Origin: Mycoemilia scoparia | Lineage: Eukaryota; Kickxellomycota; Kickxellomycetes; Kickxellales; Kickxellaceae | Reading direction: 5' to 3' | DNA length: 42,157 nucleotides | Assembly: GCA_027575805.1 (NCBI GenBank) | Contig: JANBPU010000143.1 | Span: forward strand, 1-42,157 | Shown here: piece by piece, positions 21,029-31,339 of the stretch | Position numbering within the stretch: the first letter of the stretch is position 1 | How the letters are laid out: each line of letters opens with the position of its first letter | The notes under the pieces: generated by a model | The model's database searches: none | What the model was told of the DNA's origin: nothing | The model's input: only the letters and a program-made list of their open reading frames with translations | Program-made: the position numbers and the translations under genes

Positions 21029-21151
21029 ACATACGGGCGATACTTTTTGAAGGGTGAATGTTTACTAGTAAAACTGAACATGCATTTTGCTGTGATTGCG
21101 CCTATAATCATTGGTCACCAAAAGATACCCTTCAAACACCATTACCCATGT
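21029..21151. mobile_element. MITE family M1, copy 2
   Basis: The left end acatacgggcgatacttttt continues into gaagggtga, and the right end mirrors it (tacccttcaaacaccattacccatgt). The interior carries tactagtaaaact, gctgtgatt, cctataatcattggtcacc. It starts immediately after the 5S T6 terminator. Confidence 0.8.
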
Positions 21152-21564
21152 TTTAAAGTAAAATGATTAACTTACCTTTATTATGAGTAATCATGAAGCA
21201 ATCTCAAGTAACTTAAATGGTTAGTGTTTAAATGACATGTATTTTTATCATGGTAAACAGTAAAAGGCCAAGATTGTGAAAATCGAATAATGAAAAATCT
21301 ATGACAACACTGATCTGTGATTTAAGCGTCTGATGATCAAACACCAATGACTCACAGAAGTTGTTATCCACAATGTTTTGGCTGATGACAGGGGTTTAAA
21401 TCACTGGTTACCGATCAATAAATCTATTTGAATCATAACAATCAGCGCTGATGGTAACTTGGTAATATTATTTTGCCATCAAGCCTCCTAATTACTTTGT
21501 CTCTTCTTTATCATAACCCCTAAAATTACAATTTTTTATCATTAGAGCTTATATAAACTTTATA
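21152..21564. promoter_or_regulatory. ILV3 promoter region
   Basis: 413 bp between the MITE and the ILV3 start. It is AT-rich, with a TATATAAAC near 21550 just upstream of the start and one TGACTCA site. Confidence 0.5.
21348..21354. promoter_or_regulatory. Gcn4/CPC1-type TGACTCA site upstream of ILV3
   Basis: Perfect TGACTCA, 211 bp upstream of the ILV3 ATG. Fungal general amino-acid control factors bind this site and activate amino-acid biosynthetic genes, ILV genes included. A 7-mer is expected a few times per 42 kb by chance, so the support is the location. Confidence 0.4.
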
Positions 21565-23827
21565 ATGCTTACTAATACTAGCCTGAGGGCTCTTCGATCA
21601 CAGTCCTATATCACAAGGTATGTTGTCTTTTAAAAATGGCTGTGTTTGTTTTTTACTAAGAAAGGTTTCAAAGCCTTGCGGCTATTTCCCCCTTGCTTCT
21701 CGTATTTTTGCCCGCTGCATACTTTTCCAAGTGCAGATCAATAAGCAAGAGCAACAAAAAACCCAACCCCTTCGTGCTTTAAACTATTTAGGAACTTGTC
21801 TATTTTCAAAAACACCGCTCTATATTCTACAAAGAGCGATGGAGAAAACAAAATTAATCAGTATAGCGCCAATGTGACTCAACCAAAATCACAGGGTGCT
21901 TCTCAAGCTATGCGTGAGTATACACATACAGATCCATTAGTTCTTTATCAGGAAACATACATACAAGCAGGTTTAGAGTATAATATAAGCCATTGATCTA
22001 TCTTGTATTAAATTGCCATAGTTTACGCCACCGGTCTCAAGGAGAGCGACATGAGCAAGGCTCAAGTCGGTATTTCAAGCGTGTAAGCATATGCCTATTT
22101 TCAAATGTGATTATACTCATATCACACTAAAACACAAAGTACTGATATGTTCAAATAAATGCATCATAGCTGGTATGAAGGAAATCCATGTAACATGCAT
22201 CTTCTTGATCTTGCCCAGAAGGTCAAAGAGGGTGTCCAAAAAGCAGGCCTTGTTGGCTACCGTTTCAACACCGTCGGTGTCAGTGATGCCATTAGCATGG
22301 GTACTCGTGGTATGTGCTACTCGCTCCAGTCCCGCGATCTCATTGCTGACTCCATTGAAACCGTCATGGGGGGCCAGTGGTATGATGCCAACATTTCAAT
22401 TCCTGGCTGTGACAAAAACATGCCAGGTACCCTTATTGCCATGGCGCGTCTCAACCGCCCATCCATAATGGTCTATGGTGGTACCATCCGCTCGGGAAGA
22501 AGCTGCGATGGCCAAGTTCTTGACATCGTATCTACATTTGAATCATATGGAAAGTATGTATCCGGAAAGATCGATGAAGCCAGACATCATGATACAATCC
22601 GCAATGCCTGCCCAGGCCCCGGTGCTTGTGGTGGAATGTACACTGCCAACACCATGGCCACTGCTGCTGAAGCAATGGGCATGTCTCTTCCATACAGTTC
22701 CTCATCGCCAGCTGAGTCCAAGGAAAAGCACGAAGAGTGTCTTGGTGCTGGTAAATACATTAGAAACTTGCTTGAGCAGCGCATTCTTCCTCGTGATATC
22801 ATGACCCGCAAGGCCTTTGAAAATGCCATCCGCACTGCCATTATCCTTGGTGGTTCCACTAACCTTGTACTTCACATGTTGGCCATCTCAAGGGCTGTTG
22901 GCGTTAACCTTACTCTTGATGACTTCCAGCGCATTAGCGATGAGACTCCTTTCTTGGCTGACATGAAGCCCAGCGGTAAATATGTCATGGAGGACCTCCA
23001 AAACATTGGTGGTACTCCAGCTATTCTCAAGATGCTTCTTGACAATGGCCTCCTCCATGGTGACTGCATGACTGTCACTGGAAAGACTCTTGCCGAAAAT
23101 CTCAAGGACTTGCCTCCTCTTGCTGAGAACCAGGATATCATCAAACCCCTTAATGACCCAATTAAGCCTACCGGACATCTCCAGATCCTATTTGGTAACC
23201 TCGCACCCGAGGGCTCTGTTGCCAAGATCACTGGCAAAGAAGGTCTCAAATTCAAGGGCGATGCCAAGGTATTTGACTCTGAGGAAGAAATGCTTCGCTC
23301 GCTTGAGCGTGGTGAAATTCGCAAAGGGCATGTTATTGTCATCCGCTACTCTGGGCCTAAGGGAGGTCCTGGTATGATGGAAATGCTTACTCCCACTAGT
23401 GCCATCATGGGTGCTGGCCTTGGAAAAGATGTTGCACTTCTAACTGATGGACGTTTCTCTGGTGGCAGCCACGTAAGTTACTATCCTGATTATATCTGTA
23501 CCTTTTTGAAGTCAGAATATATGCCTTGACTTTATGTGTGCGTTAAATACTGATGTTTTGGATAATTATTTGCATATATAGGGCTTCATTATTGGCCACA
23601 TCACTCCAGAGGCCCAAGTCGGTGGGCCCCTCGCCCTCATCAAGGATGGAGACATCATCACCATCGATGCCGAGACCCGTGAGCTCAAGGTTGACCTTTC
23701 ATCAGAAGAGCTTGAAAAGAGAAAATCTGTGTGGGTTCAGCCACCTTTCAAGGCCAGTCGTGGAACTCTATACAAGTACATCAAGAGCGTAAAATCTGCT
23801 TCTGAGGGATGTGTTACGGATGAATAA
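21565..23827 (+). CDS. ILV3: Dihydroxy-acid dehydratase, mitochondrial (five exons)
   Basis: Fe-S dehydratase of valine and isoleucine synthesis (2,3-dihydroxy acids to 2-oxo acids). Exons read from splice sites and phase: 21565-21617, 21792-21913, 22022-22082, 22170-23472, 23582-23827; donors GTATGT, GTGAGT, GTAAGC, GTAAGT and acceptors TAG or ATAG. They join in frame to 594 residues, close to the usual ~585. Exon 1 encodes a mitochondrial presequence start ([17 protein letters not shown]). Exons 2-4 restore [16 protein letters not shown] and [20 protein letters not shown]. Family motifs: [22 protein letters not shown] (cluster Cys), [65 protein letters not shown]. Introns cluster in the 5' third. 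A TGACTCA site lies upstream. Confidence 0.95.
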
Positions 23828-25456
23828 TTAAGGATTTTATTTTATATTATTTGTTTTTCACAATTTGACAGATTCTCCTTCAAAGGTGTACCAGAATAAT
23901 ACCTTGTGAAATAGCCACTAATCTTTCAGATTCTAGCTAAAATGTATGTGTATGGACCATGGGCTGTTTCACAGGGAATGTATGAGAGTACCGATCTGTT
24001 CCCTTTTGATGGGGAACTTGCCATTTATCCACAATAAAATGACAAAACTTGTGGTAATTCATAAATTCGAGTTTTTTTGATTATTTGGTTCAAATTACTC
24101 CTCTATTTAATGGGTTTGCATATATCAGACACTGATTACAATGCAAGAATTCAAAAATCAAATAGGATCCAAAATAACACATCAACTTCTATAAACTCAT
24201 TTATGATGCTGACTCTCACACATAGGTAGATTGAATTATATATACTAATGTTAAATATTAGCTTCATTCGTATAAACACATTATTAAGTGGTTTTTTAAA
24301 CTAAATTTTGGTAAATATGCATCAGATTCTAGAGTTTTCTAAATTTTATCTAAAAAATGATGATATAGGCAAAGCTCAAAAGGTCTTAGACAAAAAAGGG
24401 CCACCAGGAATTGCACATAAAATGCCTAATATTTGGTCCAAATACCGGAGACCTGTTTCTATCTATTTCAAGGCTGGACCTTCACTAGTGGAGCCTTGCC
24501 AAATGTGAAATCCGACCAAGGGAATGCTATCAATGTCCAAGATAGCTATACGTTAATGATGTCCTACTAAACTTCAATAGCATAAAACGTAGGCGTCTCA
24601 ATAACATTCTATTTTACTCATGTTTATTAGAACGTCATTAACGTTTAATATTTTGGCCTTGTGGTATTATAAAGTTTCACGCCTTTTGAATAAATTAACC
24701 TCAGTATCTATCTAAAAAATAGTGGTGTGAGCTGGAATATTTGAATAAATCAAAAAGTAGCAATAAAATTTATGCATTTGCGAAGGCAAAAGGGCATATA
24801 ATTATCAAAATTTTTGATTAGAGCATCTAAATTAGGCTTTGAAGGATCATCTAAAGCACATGAGCCACAGTCCATTTTTATATTACAAATTTGCTATTGT
24901 TGTGAGTGAGCCAAAATCAAGAAATAAAACTAAATCTATATCAATCATCTTATTTGCGGTTATATCCTTTTTTAATGCAAGTATCTATCCTCAGATGATA
25001 TTTGCCCAGCAACTAAAGAAAAGTTAATATCTAATCAATTAAATATATCCTCTCAAGTCCTTAACAGTAATTCTTTTATAATGATTTTGATGTCTTGGGC
25101 AGCAAGTACATTCTAAATAACAAAGGATCCAAAAGCTTGGCATTGTGAGGAGCAACATCATAAATTATGTTTTATTATTCAAACATACAACCCTGGCGCT
25201 TGAAGGCGAAATTTACTAAAGAGTGCCATTTTTTATTCAGTAGCGTGTATATATAACTAGCAAGCTCCATTTCAAACCATCTAGCCGAAATTCTCTTATT
25301 ATTCCGTATATATTTTTTGAGCTATACTTTACAGTACACGCACACACACACTTGAAATTATTTTATTCAATTCACACCTGCTTAGTTCATCGAAACTAAT
25401 CCTCACGTATCCCTTTTCTCTCAGGTTGTGCCTTATCACTTAATATTCTAATTATC
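23828..25456. other. Intergenic region between ILV3 and the Ser-rich secreted protein gene
   Basis: About 1.6 kb, very AT-rich. It holds dispersed repeat R2 copy B. A 64-codon frame starts at ATG 24317 (MHQILEFSKFYLKNDDIGKA) but has no known motif or support. From about 25200 there are TATA-like stretches (25248, 25305) and a CA run (25337-25351), probably the promoter of the next gene. Confidence 0.5.
23926..24080 (-). repeat. Dispersed repeat R2, copy B, with a 47-codon relic frame
   Basis: Bases 23926-24028 align with 7159-7255. On the minus strand an open frame runs from about 24080 down to the stop at 23937 and contains NYHKFCHFIVDKWQVPHQKG and TDRYSHTF. The other copy encodes WQVLHQKGTDRC in the same place. 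Both copies sit 100-600 bp past the 3' end of a plus-strand gene. Confidence 0.55.
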
Positions 25457-26125
25457 ATGAAGAGTGTCTTGGTTCCTATCATTACTGTTGCACTGGCATC
25501 ACTTTCCGGACCTTTTATCGGATTGGCTACTGCTCAGGGTCCACCTCCAACTCAACCCCAGGCTCCCAAGTCAGACCAAGCCCAGCCCAATTCACAGACC
25601 ATAATTATCACACAACAACAGGGCCCGGCTGGTGGAAATGTACCCAACTATGTATCCACTGCACCTTCCTACAATACGCTTTTGCCTAGCAAAGGATACG
25701 GTATCACTCCCACACCAGAACCATCATCATGTCCACCTCAAGAGACAATTGTCCAAGTTCAGCCTGTTGTTGTTCCTACAACCGTATACAAGAGCGATGT
25801 CTCAACAAAGACCGTAACAACTACATCCTGCATCACCGAATACATCACAAATAGACCCATGAGACCCAAGTATATCACCATCACAGTAGTCGACTATGAA
25901 GTTGAGACCATGACAGTTACCACAACTGCTTCTAAGGCCACTCCCTCATCCTCCATGAGCTCTAAGCCCAGTGGTGGAAGCAGCAATAGTGGTAGCGGTA
26001 GTGTTTCCAGCAAGGCATCAGCTAGCCCCTCAGAAGGAGGTGGTAGTTCAGCGTCAGGATCGTCATCTAGATCATCTTCGTCATCATCAAGTGGCAGTGG
26101 TTCTTCTCCCAACGAAGAATATTAG
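25457..26125 (+). CDS. Secreted Ser-rich low-complexity protein, probably cell wall or extracellular
   Basis: 222 residues, ATG at 25457. Residues 1 to about 26 are a signal peptide (MKSVLVPIITVALASLSG ... ATAQ). A Pro/Gln-rich stretch follows (to about residue 60), then a more ordered middle (about 85-155) with four Cys including PSSCPPQETIVQVQPVVVP and TTSCITEYITN, rich in Val/Thr. The last ~65 residues are almost pure Ser/Gly (about 158-217). There is no hydrophobic C-terminal GPI signal; it ends SSPNEEY. The Ser/Thr-rich tail suggests heavy O-mannosylation. I do not recognise a family. Confidence 0.75.
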   Translation: MKSVLVPIITVALASLSGPFIGLATAQGPPPTQPQAPKSDQAQPNSQTIIITQQQGPAGGNVPNYVSTAPSYNTLLPSKGYGITPTPEPSSCPPQETIVQVQPVVVPTTVYKSDVSTKTVTTTSCITEYITNRPMRPKYITITVVDYEVETMTVTTTASKATPSSSMSSKPSGGSSNSGSGSVSSKASASPSEGGGSSASGSSSRSSSSSSSGSGSSPNEEY

Positions 26126-26250
26126 TAGGGCGAATAAGCTAGTAACAAATACTAAATATTGGGTGTGTGAAGAGAGAATAAGGCCGCGCTTACACATGTT
26201 CTTATTGCTCCTAGTCAAGTGTTAAATTCACTCTCTCATATCATATCATA

Positions 26251-26272
26251 TTATATATATATATATATATAT
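26251..26272. repeat. (TA)n microsatellite
   Basis: About 11 TA units, directly visible, in the 3' region of the Ser-rich protein gene. Confidence 0.85.
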
Positions 26273-26501
26273 CTTTTAGCCATCTTTATATTTAATATCC
26301 TCTTTTTTATAATTGCTAAATTGTTTTCTAATATGGCTACAGCTTATAGTGCTAATGGAATTGTACCATTTTAAGTGTTGTTATTGCATTGGCTGCTCAC
26401 AGGCAAAGTCGGTTGATGTAGATAGATGCCAAATCTAAACAAATACTTTTGATTGATAGAATAACTTGTTTATAACCATTGTATCTACCCTTCAATGAAA
26501 C

Positions 26502-26618
26502 ATGGGCAATACTTTATGAAGGGTAAATTTTGGTGACCAATGACTATAGGGGCAACTGTAGCCAAATGGATGTCTAGTTTTACTAGTAAAGTTTTACCCT
26601 TCAAAAATTATTGCCCAT
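26502..26618. mobile_element. MITE family M1, copy 3
   Basis: Ends atgggcaatactttatgaag / cttcaaaaattattgcccat. The interior reads ggtgaccaatgactatagg, agccaaatggatgtc, tagttttactagtaaa. Opposite orientation to copy 2. A second acccttca occurs just to the left (26487) in inverted sense, perhaps part of another truncated end. Confidence 0.85.
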
Positions 26619-26951
26619 ATTATGAAATTATAGTAGTTATTAAAAGTGTAGCAGATAAAAGTGATTACTTAGGTTTTGGCTCAATCACAAGCTATTTGAT
26701 ATTCAACTAACTCCTGGAAAATTCACTAGTATTGTTTTAGGCCCTTTGGGCCTTGACCTTTTTATATTCACACAAAAGCCTTTATTTTATTCAATAAAAA
26801 GCCAAACATAAATACAAAGGAAGTACAGGCTGTTGTTTTCGGGGGGATGACTACATTTGGCTGTGTTCATGCCAACAATAATTTGCCGCTAAATGGGATG
26901 TTGCACTGTTGCATCAAGCAATCCCCCACCATTTCGCCTGCACAGTATCGA

Positions 26952-27101
26952 TTATTCTATACAATTTTTTGTATGATCATTGTAATCATACTGGTCGACC
27001 AAAATGATATTACATCTGGGACACCGATATCCCCCAGGTCTACGATCGGAACAAGTTTCCGGTTTTGCTTGGTTTGTAGTGCTGGCATTGTTAACGGTCA
27101 T
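26952..27101 (-). CDS. Small C2HC-type zinc-finger protein (49 aa)
   Basis: A short frame on the minus strand from the ATG at 27101 (context accaccATGacc, a strong Kozak-like start) to TAA at 26952. The N-terminal 20 residues are polar (MTVNNASTTNQAKPETCSD). The rest is a single finger of the form C-x2-C-x12-H-x3-C, read as YRCPRCNIILVDQYDYNDH then TKNC, with the protein ending two residues later. The spacing is that of a classical C2H2 finger with the last His replaced by Cys. A perfect TATAAATAG lies 133 bp upstream. The frame is closed by a TGA 20 codons upstream of the ATG. It could be a real micro-protein or the last exon of a larger gene. The role is unknown; nucleic-acid or protein binding are both possible. 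Confidence 0.6.
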   Translation of the reverse strand: MTVNNASTTNQAKPETCSDRRPGGYRCPRCNIILVDQYDYNDHTKNCIE

Positions 27102-27233
27102 GGTGGTTATCTTGGTTAGCGCAAAGAAATGAGTTGAGACGTCGCTGATAGATGAGATTCAAGGAAGATTTCAAAGATAGAGAAGTACTAATTGTTGTAG
27201 TTAAACTTTTGAATTTTGTAGAACAGCCCTGGT

Positions 27234-27242
27234 CTATTTATA
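27234..27242 (-). promoter_or_regulatory. TATA box upstream of the small zinc-finger gene
   Basis: TATAAATAG on the minus strand, 133-141 bp upstream of the zinc-finger ATG; a plausible core promoter leaving a 5' UTR of about 100 nt. Confidence 0.5.
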
Positions 27243-27848
27243 TTGTTTCTCAAGAGCTGTGGTTGTTGTTTATTAAGTATATTGAAAAGAGTTTTCTGGC
27301 ATTGCTGAGTAAAAACTACTGAGCTCAAGTCATCAACAACAAATGATGTTGGCGGATGAATTTATCAAATATTGAGTCCTTTAGAATCAATTGCTACTCT
27401 CTAGAGATTTGACCTTTCACTTATACATAGTAGAGAAATTTAGTAGAATAAATGATGCCCATGGTGGAGTGGTGGCGACTATGAGTGGGACTGTGTTTTC
27501 CAACAGACTCAAAGCATAAAAATAAGAGAAATATTATAGTAATAAAACATGGATCAAAAGGCCTTTTGCATTGCATTTTTTGACAAGCAGAAAAAAAGGT
27601 CAACAACCAAGTGTGATGCACCACTGCTTTCTCTGTATGTTACACTCATCAATATCAATTTGGCATTGGATGACTATGTTGGTGGTATTTGAAGCTGTCA
27701 TACCACACTCAAAATGCTTTTATTTCAACTTGATTAGTTTTCTATTTGAATCACAAGCCATGTCACCAAAGAAATGCAGTAAAGAACAATACCAAGTGGT
27801 ATCCTGGGTCTCTTGCTCCTACACGTAGAATGATACACAGGAGCCAGC

Positions 27849-27894
27849 TTGGTTGACTCCTGGTATATATATTTTTGCATAGCGAGTCAACCAA
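27849..27894. repeat. 11-bp inverted repeat (stem with 24-nt loop)
   Basis: TTGGTTGACTC at 27849-27859 is exactly complementary to GAGTCAACCAA at 27884-27894. The loop contains TATATATATTTTTGC. No function assigned. Confidence 0.6.
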
Positions 27895-28143
27895 AAAGAA
27901 CTGTTTGATTTCAGTATTCTTTATCACAGTCACAGCGATCCACTAAATTGGCTGTCAAGAATACGAACTCACAAATACCAACCCAAATTCAGTAAATTAT
28001 TAGATTTAAATATAAACATATAATAACCGATCACTATGAATAGCAATGATTATCGAACTACTTTGAGGTTCGTTCCAACCTTCAATATCGATTTTATGAG
28101 CCTGTGCCGCACTGCACAGGCGGAACTGTGAATTTCTAAATAC

Positions 28144-28260
28144 ATGAGTGATGATTTTTGAAGTGTGTCTTTTGGTGGTCAATGATCATAGGCGTAATCA
28201 TAACCAAATGAGTGTCCAGTTTTACTAGTGAAAATTCACCCTTCAATAATTATCTCCCAT
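28144..28260. mobile_element. MITE family M1, copy 4
   Basis: Ends atgagtgatgatttttgaag / cttcaataattatctcccat; interior ggtggtcaatgatcatagg, aaccaaatgagtgtccag, ttttactagtgaaa. Same orientation as copy 3. Confidence 0.85.
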
Positions 28261-28692
28261 ATTATATATTCAAAACTACCATGCCTGTATTATAAATCAT
28301 GCACTAGAAATAGATAAGTTGGTGAAGATAATAATAAAACACGTTTATTATATTATAAAGCCACCGTGTGCGTTGTAGCAGGCCTCAATCTTGATTAAGT
28401 ATGCCACCATTATCGTATATACTAAAGTGTGTAAAAATTAATTTTTAAACAGACCTTGTATTTGTTATTAGCTGGCAAACTACCACTATTGTGTTATTGC
28501 TGAGTAATCATAACAAAAGAGTTTGTACTCTATTAATAGAAGCACACTTCCTGATACATTTGCAAGCATGCATGGTCTCTGCTCTTTGTTTATCTCCCTG
28601 CATTTATGGATGATTATTCACAACTGTCAGTCTGAATAGTAACAATCGGTATTGGAAGGATATGGAGAAGGGGGTATTCTCAAATCGCTTTA

Positions 28693-29407
28693 ATGTTGAA
28701 GAAGAACAAATACGTGGATGCAAGCTTAGCTGCTATACCTATTATTATTGCTACTACTATCATGGTGGCATCAGCAGTTTTTGCCTTAACTCGAAAAATC
28801 AACACATTTAATTGCTTTCTAATTGTGCGAATTTTTACTCTTTTGTGGATCGAAATAGTCAAACAAGTACTTCTTAATGTGGTAGGTGAAAGAAATACTG
28901 AAATTGTGATAATTGGGCACTACTGCCAAAAATAGGTCATCGCCATACTAATAAATATCTATTCATAGTAAACTGCAACACTTTTATGGAAATGAAAGTT
29001 GATCCATACAAGTATTTACTATAATTTGTATCTTTTTATAGATACCTTTTAAATATATCTATATGTCGCAATTAGTAACCTCCTATAGAAGGAAATAGAA
29101 TTCCTCAGATCCATAGTATGGTGTGGTCTACTTTTAGAACTACTATATCAAGGAATCTGTAGGCAAATGTCATGACGATCTAAAGAAAAAGGGACTTTTA
29201 GATCATATTCAGCTAACCGATTCATCTGTTTATAGATTCTATGAGGCTTTTCACAATAATACTTTCCCTGATGCTAATGTGATCTGCCATGTATACATCA
29301 GCCAACTTGAATTTTTATATCAATTCTTATATGGATTGATCAGCATTTCTGGCACCGATACTGCGCATGTGTGTTTAAAAATAGCCAATATCAGTGCTAT
29401 TATGTAA
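28693..29407 (+). pseudogene. Possible spliced gene fragment or decayed gene (membrane exon plus downstream exon)
   Basis: Two exon-like pieces on the plus strand. From the ATG at 28693, 63 codons up to a GTAGGT donor (28882) encode a hydrophobic segment (ASLAAIPIIIATTIMVASAV) and a second one (CFLIVRIFTLLWIEIV). At 29138, right after an acceptor-like ctacttttag, a 90-codon frame runs to TAA at 29407 with no ATG near its start. It reads like real protein, for example DDLKKKGLLDHIQLTDSS, VYRFYEAFHNNTFPDANV and QLEFLYQFLYGL. Joined directly they keep phase. There is no recognised family and no intact N-terminus, so this may be a gene remnant, a poorly resolved gene or chance. Confidence 0.3.
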
Positions 29408-29507
29408 AAACCTGTACATAAATGACCATTGGGCCTATAAACAGTATGTATAGGAGAATTTTGACTGTGTGATATAGAAGAAGAATGGTCAAATAATATA
29501 TAGCAGA

Positions 29508-29530
29508 TAGACAGACAGACAGACAGACAG
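29508..29530. repeat. (GACA)n microsatellite
   Basis: About 5-6 tandem GACA units, directly visible. Confidence 0.85.
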
Positions 29531-30735
29531 TAAAGGCGTACATTGCTGTCTTTAAAATTCAAACTAAGCAAGGGGCATTTATTATAATATAAAAAAGTTT
29601 ATAAATAACTCACAGGATAAAAATGTTTCCGCTAGCCTTCTACTAAATCCATCTTAGTGTGTTACACCATACAAGACACATAGCTGATTAAATGGGTTTA
29701 TAAAAATGACATTCTTGGATTAATGCAAATTGTGCGACGCCAGTGATATAGTATACTAAGTATTTGTGTATCGAGTTGGTAACAAGTTCTGGTAATTTAA
29801 TTATAGTTGCAAGCTTTGGGATGCAGGTATATGTGGGTTAGAAGAGAGAGAGAGAGATGAAATCGGGTTAGGCATAGATGTAGAGAAGAAAAGTGGTACA
29901 AAAATATATTATACAGCTGGTGTTTTGCATAAAGGGTCCCACCTGCCGTAGTGCAGGACTGTGTATACAAACATACTTGTGTGTGTGTGTGTGTGTGGAC
30001 ATTTAAAATTAGAAACAAAATATATGCACGATCTTTTATTCTAAGTATAAATATCACAGCTGAAAATACATTATAATATTACTATAGTCTATGCATATCT
30101 ATGCGAATCTCTTTGACAAAGCTCTTGTTCTATGAGTTGAATAGGACCAAGTATTTACATAAAAAGAAAACTGCATTTCCGCTCTAAATTTGGAATCCAG
30201 CATTTACAATACAGCTTTGCTACTAGTTTAATAACTTGAATTTCTCCTCACATCTTACTCACTCACTTGCTCTCACTGTAAAAGGTAAGCCAGCATGTAA
30301 AAGTTGCTACTTTTTCCTTTTTGGTATCTGCTGTTGTTAGACAAAAAATCTTGACCATTCAATGTATAAAGATGTACAAATTCGCACAGTCATACTTGCA
30401 TTTCAATGACTTTCAGCTCTATAACATGTTAATGAGCAAAGGCAGTCGAGGAACCATCCCAACAAAATCAGCACTTGGTTGCATTTATATGTGGTAAAAG
30501 TAGCCAAAGACATCCAAATAGAAAAGTCCAACACAGAACCAAACTAGTTGTTTTGAGACCACTGGTATTTTTGGAATAAATTGGTGGGAATTTCAACAAG
30601 TAAACACATGTATCGGTCTATATATATCTATTTAAGGCAACGCCCTACCCAAGAAATAAGGGGTAGGAAGGAATCTTGTAGTAGTCGTGGTCTAGATGTG
30701 GACATTTAGTGAACAATGCCAACATTTTGACGATT

Positions 30736-30737
<2 letters not shown>

Positions 30738-30768
<31 letters not shown>
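30738..30768. repeat. (TA)n microsatellite next to the assembly gap
   Basis: About 15 TA units ending 12 bp before a run of 10 N. Such repeats commonly break short-read assemblies. Confidence 0.85.
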
Positions 30769-30772
<4 letters not shown>

Positions 30773-30780
30773 AAGCACAC

Positions 30781-30790
30781 NNNNNNNNNN
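30781..30790. other. Assembly gap (10 N)
   Basis: Ten unknown bases; a fixed-size placeholder, so the true gap length is unknown. Confidence 0.99.
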
Positions 30791-30903
30791 GTAAACAGCA
30801 CTTTGTCCACTGTTTAGCGCTATATATATAAGACCTAGAGATTTGCCAATACAGAAACAGTTGTACATATGTAGCGCTAAACAGTGGACAAAGTGCTGTT
30901 TAC
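30791..30903. repeat. Perfect 32-bp inverted repeat flush with the N gap
   Basis: Bases 30791-30822 (gtaaacagcactttgtccac...) are an exact reverse complement of 30872-30903, with a 49-nt spacer. The left arm begins at the first base after the gap. It is either a small TIR element or a fold-back assembly artefact. Confidence 0.85.
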
Positions 30904-31305
30904 GCGATGAATGTGCTGTACATAACAATTGCCTACGGCGACACTTTTAGTTGCTTAAAAATAACCTATACTGCTGTGGTTATATAGAAAACCGCATTGG
31001 TCTTGAGTTGGAGAGTAAAGGTGTTGTGGTATCAACAATACCAACATTGATGTCACATTTGGTTCACACGGCACCCATCCCTATAGATCAGACATCACTG
31101 ATATTTCACACACCAGTCATGATAAAACTAAAAATAGAGGCGCTTTGTGATAAAGCTGTGGCAAGTAAAACATCACTGCGATAATAACACAATATTCTAA
31201 AGGATATTATAGAATCAATTTATCGTGCAGGATTAGGTAGTAGACTAAGTGCTGGGACAAATTCACTATTGAACTCCAAAACAAATACATGCAGATGCAA
31301 AGAGA

Positions 31306-31308
<3 letters not shown>

Positions 31309-31336
<28 letters not shown>
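31309..31336. repeat. (AG)n microsatellite
   Basis: About 14 AG units, directly visible. Confidence 0.85.

Positions 31337-31339
<3 letters not shown>

Larger units (their letters stand above)
26126..26951. other. Intergenic region with a TA repeat and a MITE
   Basis: It contains a (TA)n stretch at 26251-26272 and MITE copy 3 at 26502-26618. TTTATT motifs near 26780 read AATAAA on the minus strand and may serve as poly(A) signal for the small zinc-finger gene. A 90-codon plus-strand frame at 26847-27119 is the shadow of that gene. Confidence 0.5.
27102..28692. other. Intergenic region
   Basis: About 1.6 kb without a convincing gene. It holds the TATA box of the zinc-finger gene, an 11-bp inverted repeat (27849-27894), a 7-bp hairpin (28101-28120, CCTGTGC/GCACAGG) and MITE copy 4. 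An 85-codon plus frame at 27571-27828 has no protein features. Confidence 0.5.

Noticed and set aside
24308..24508. 66-codon frame containing FSKFYLKNDDIGKA
   Set aside because: Plausible composition but no motif, promoter, splice context or repeat; insufficient to call.
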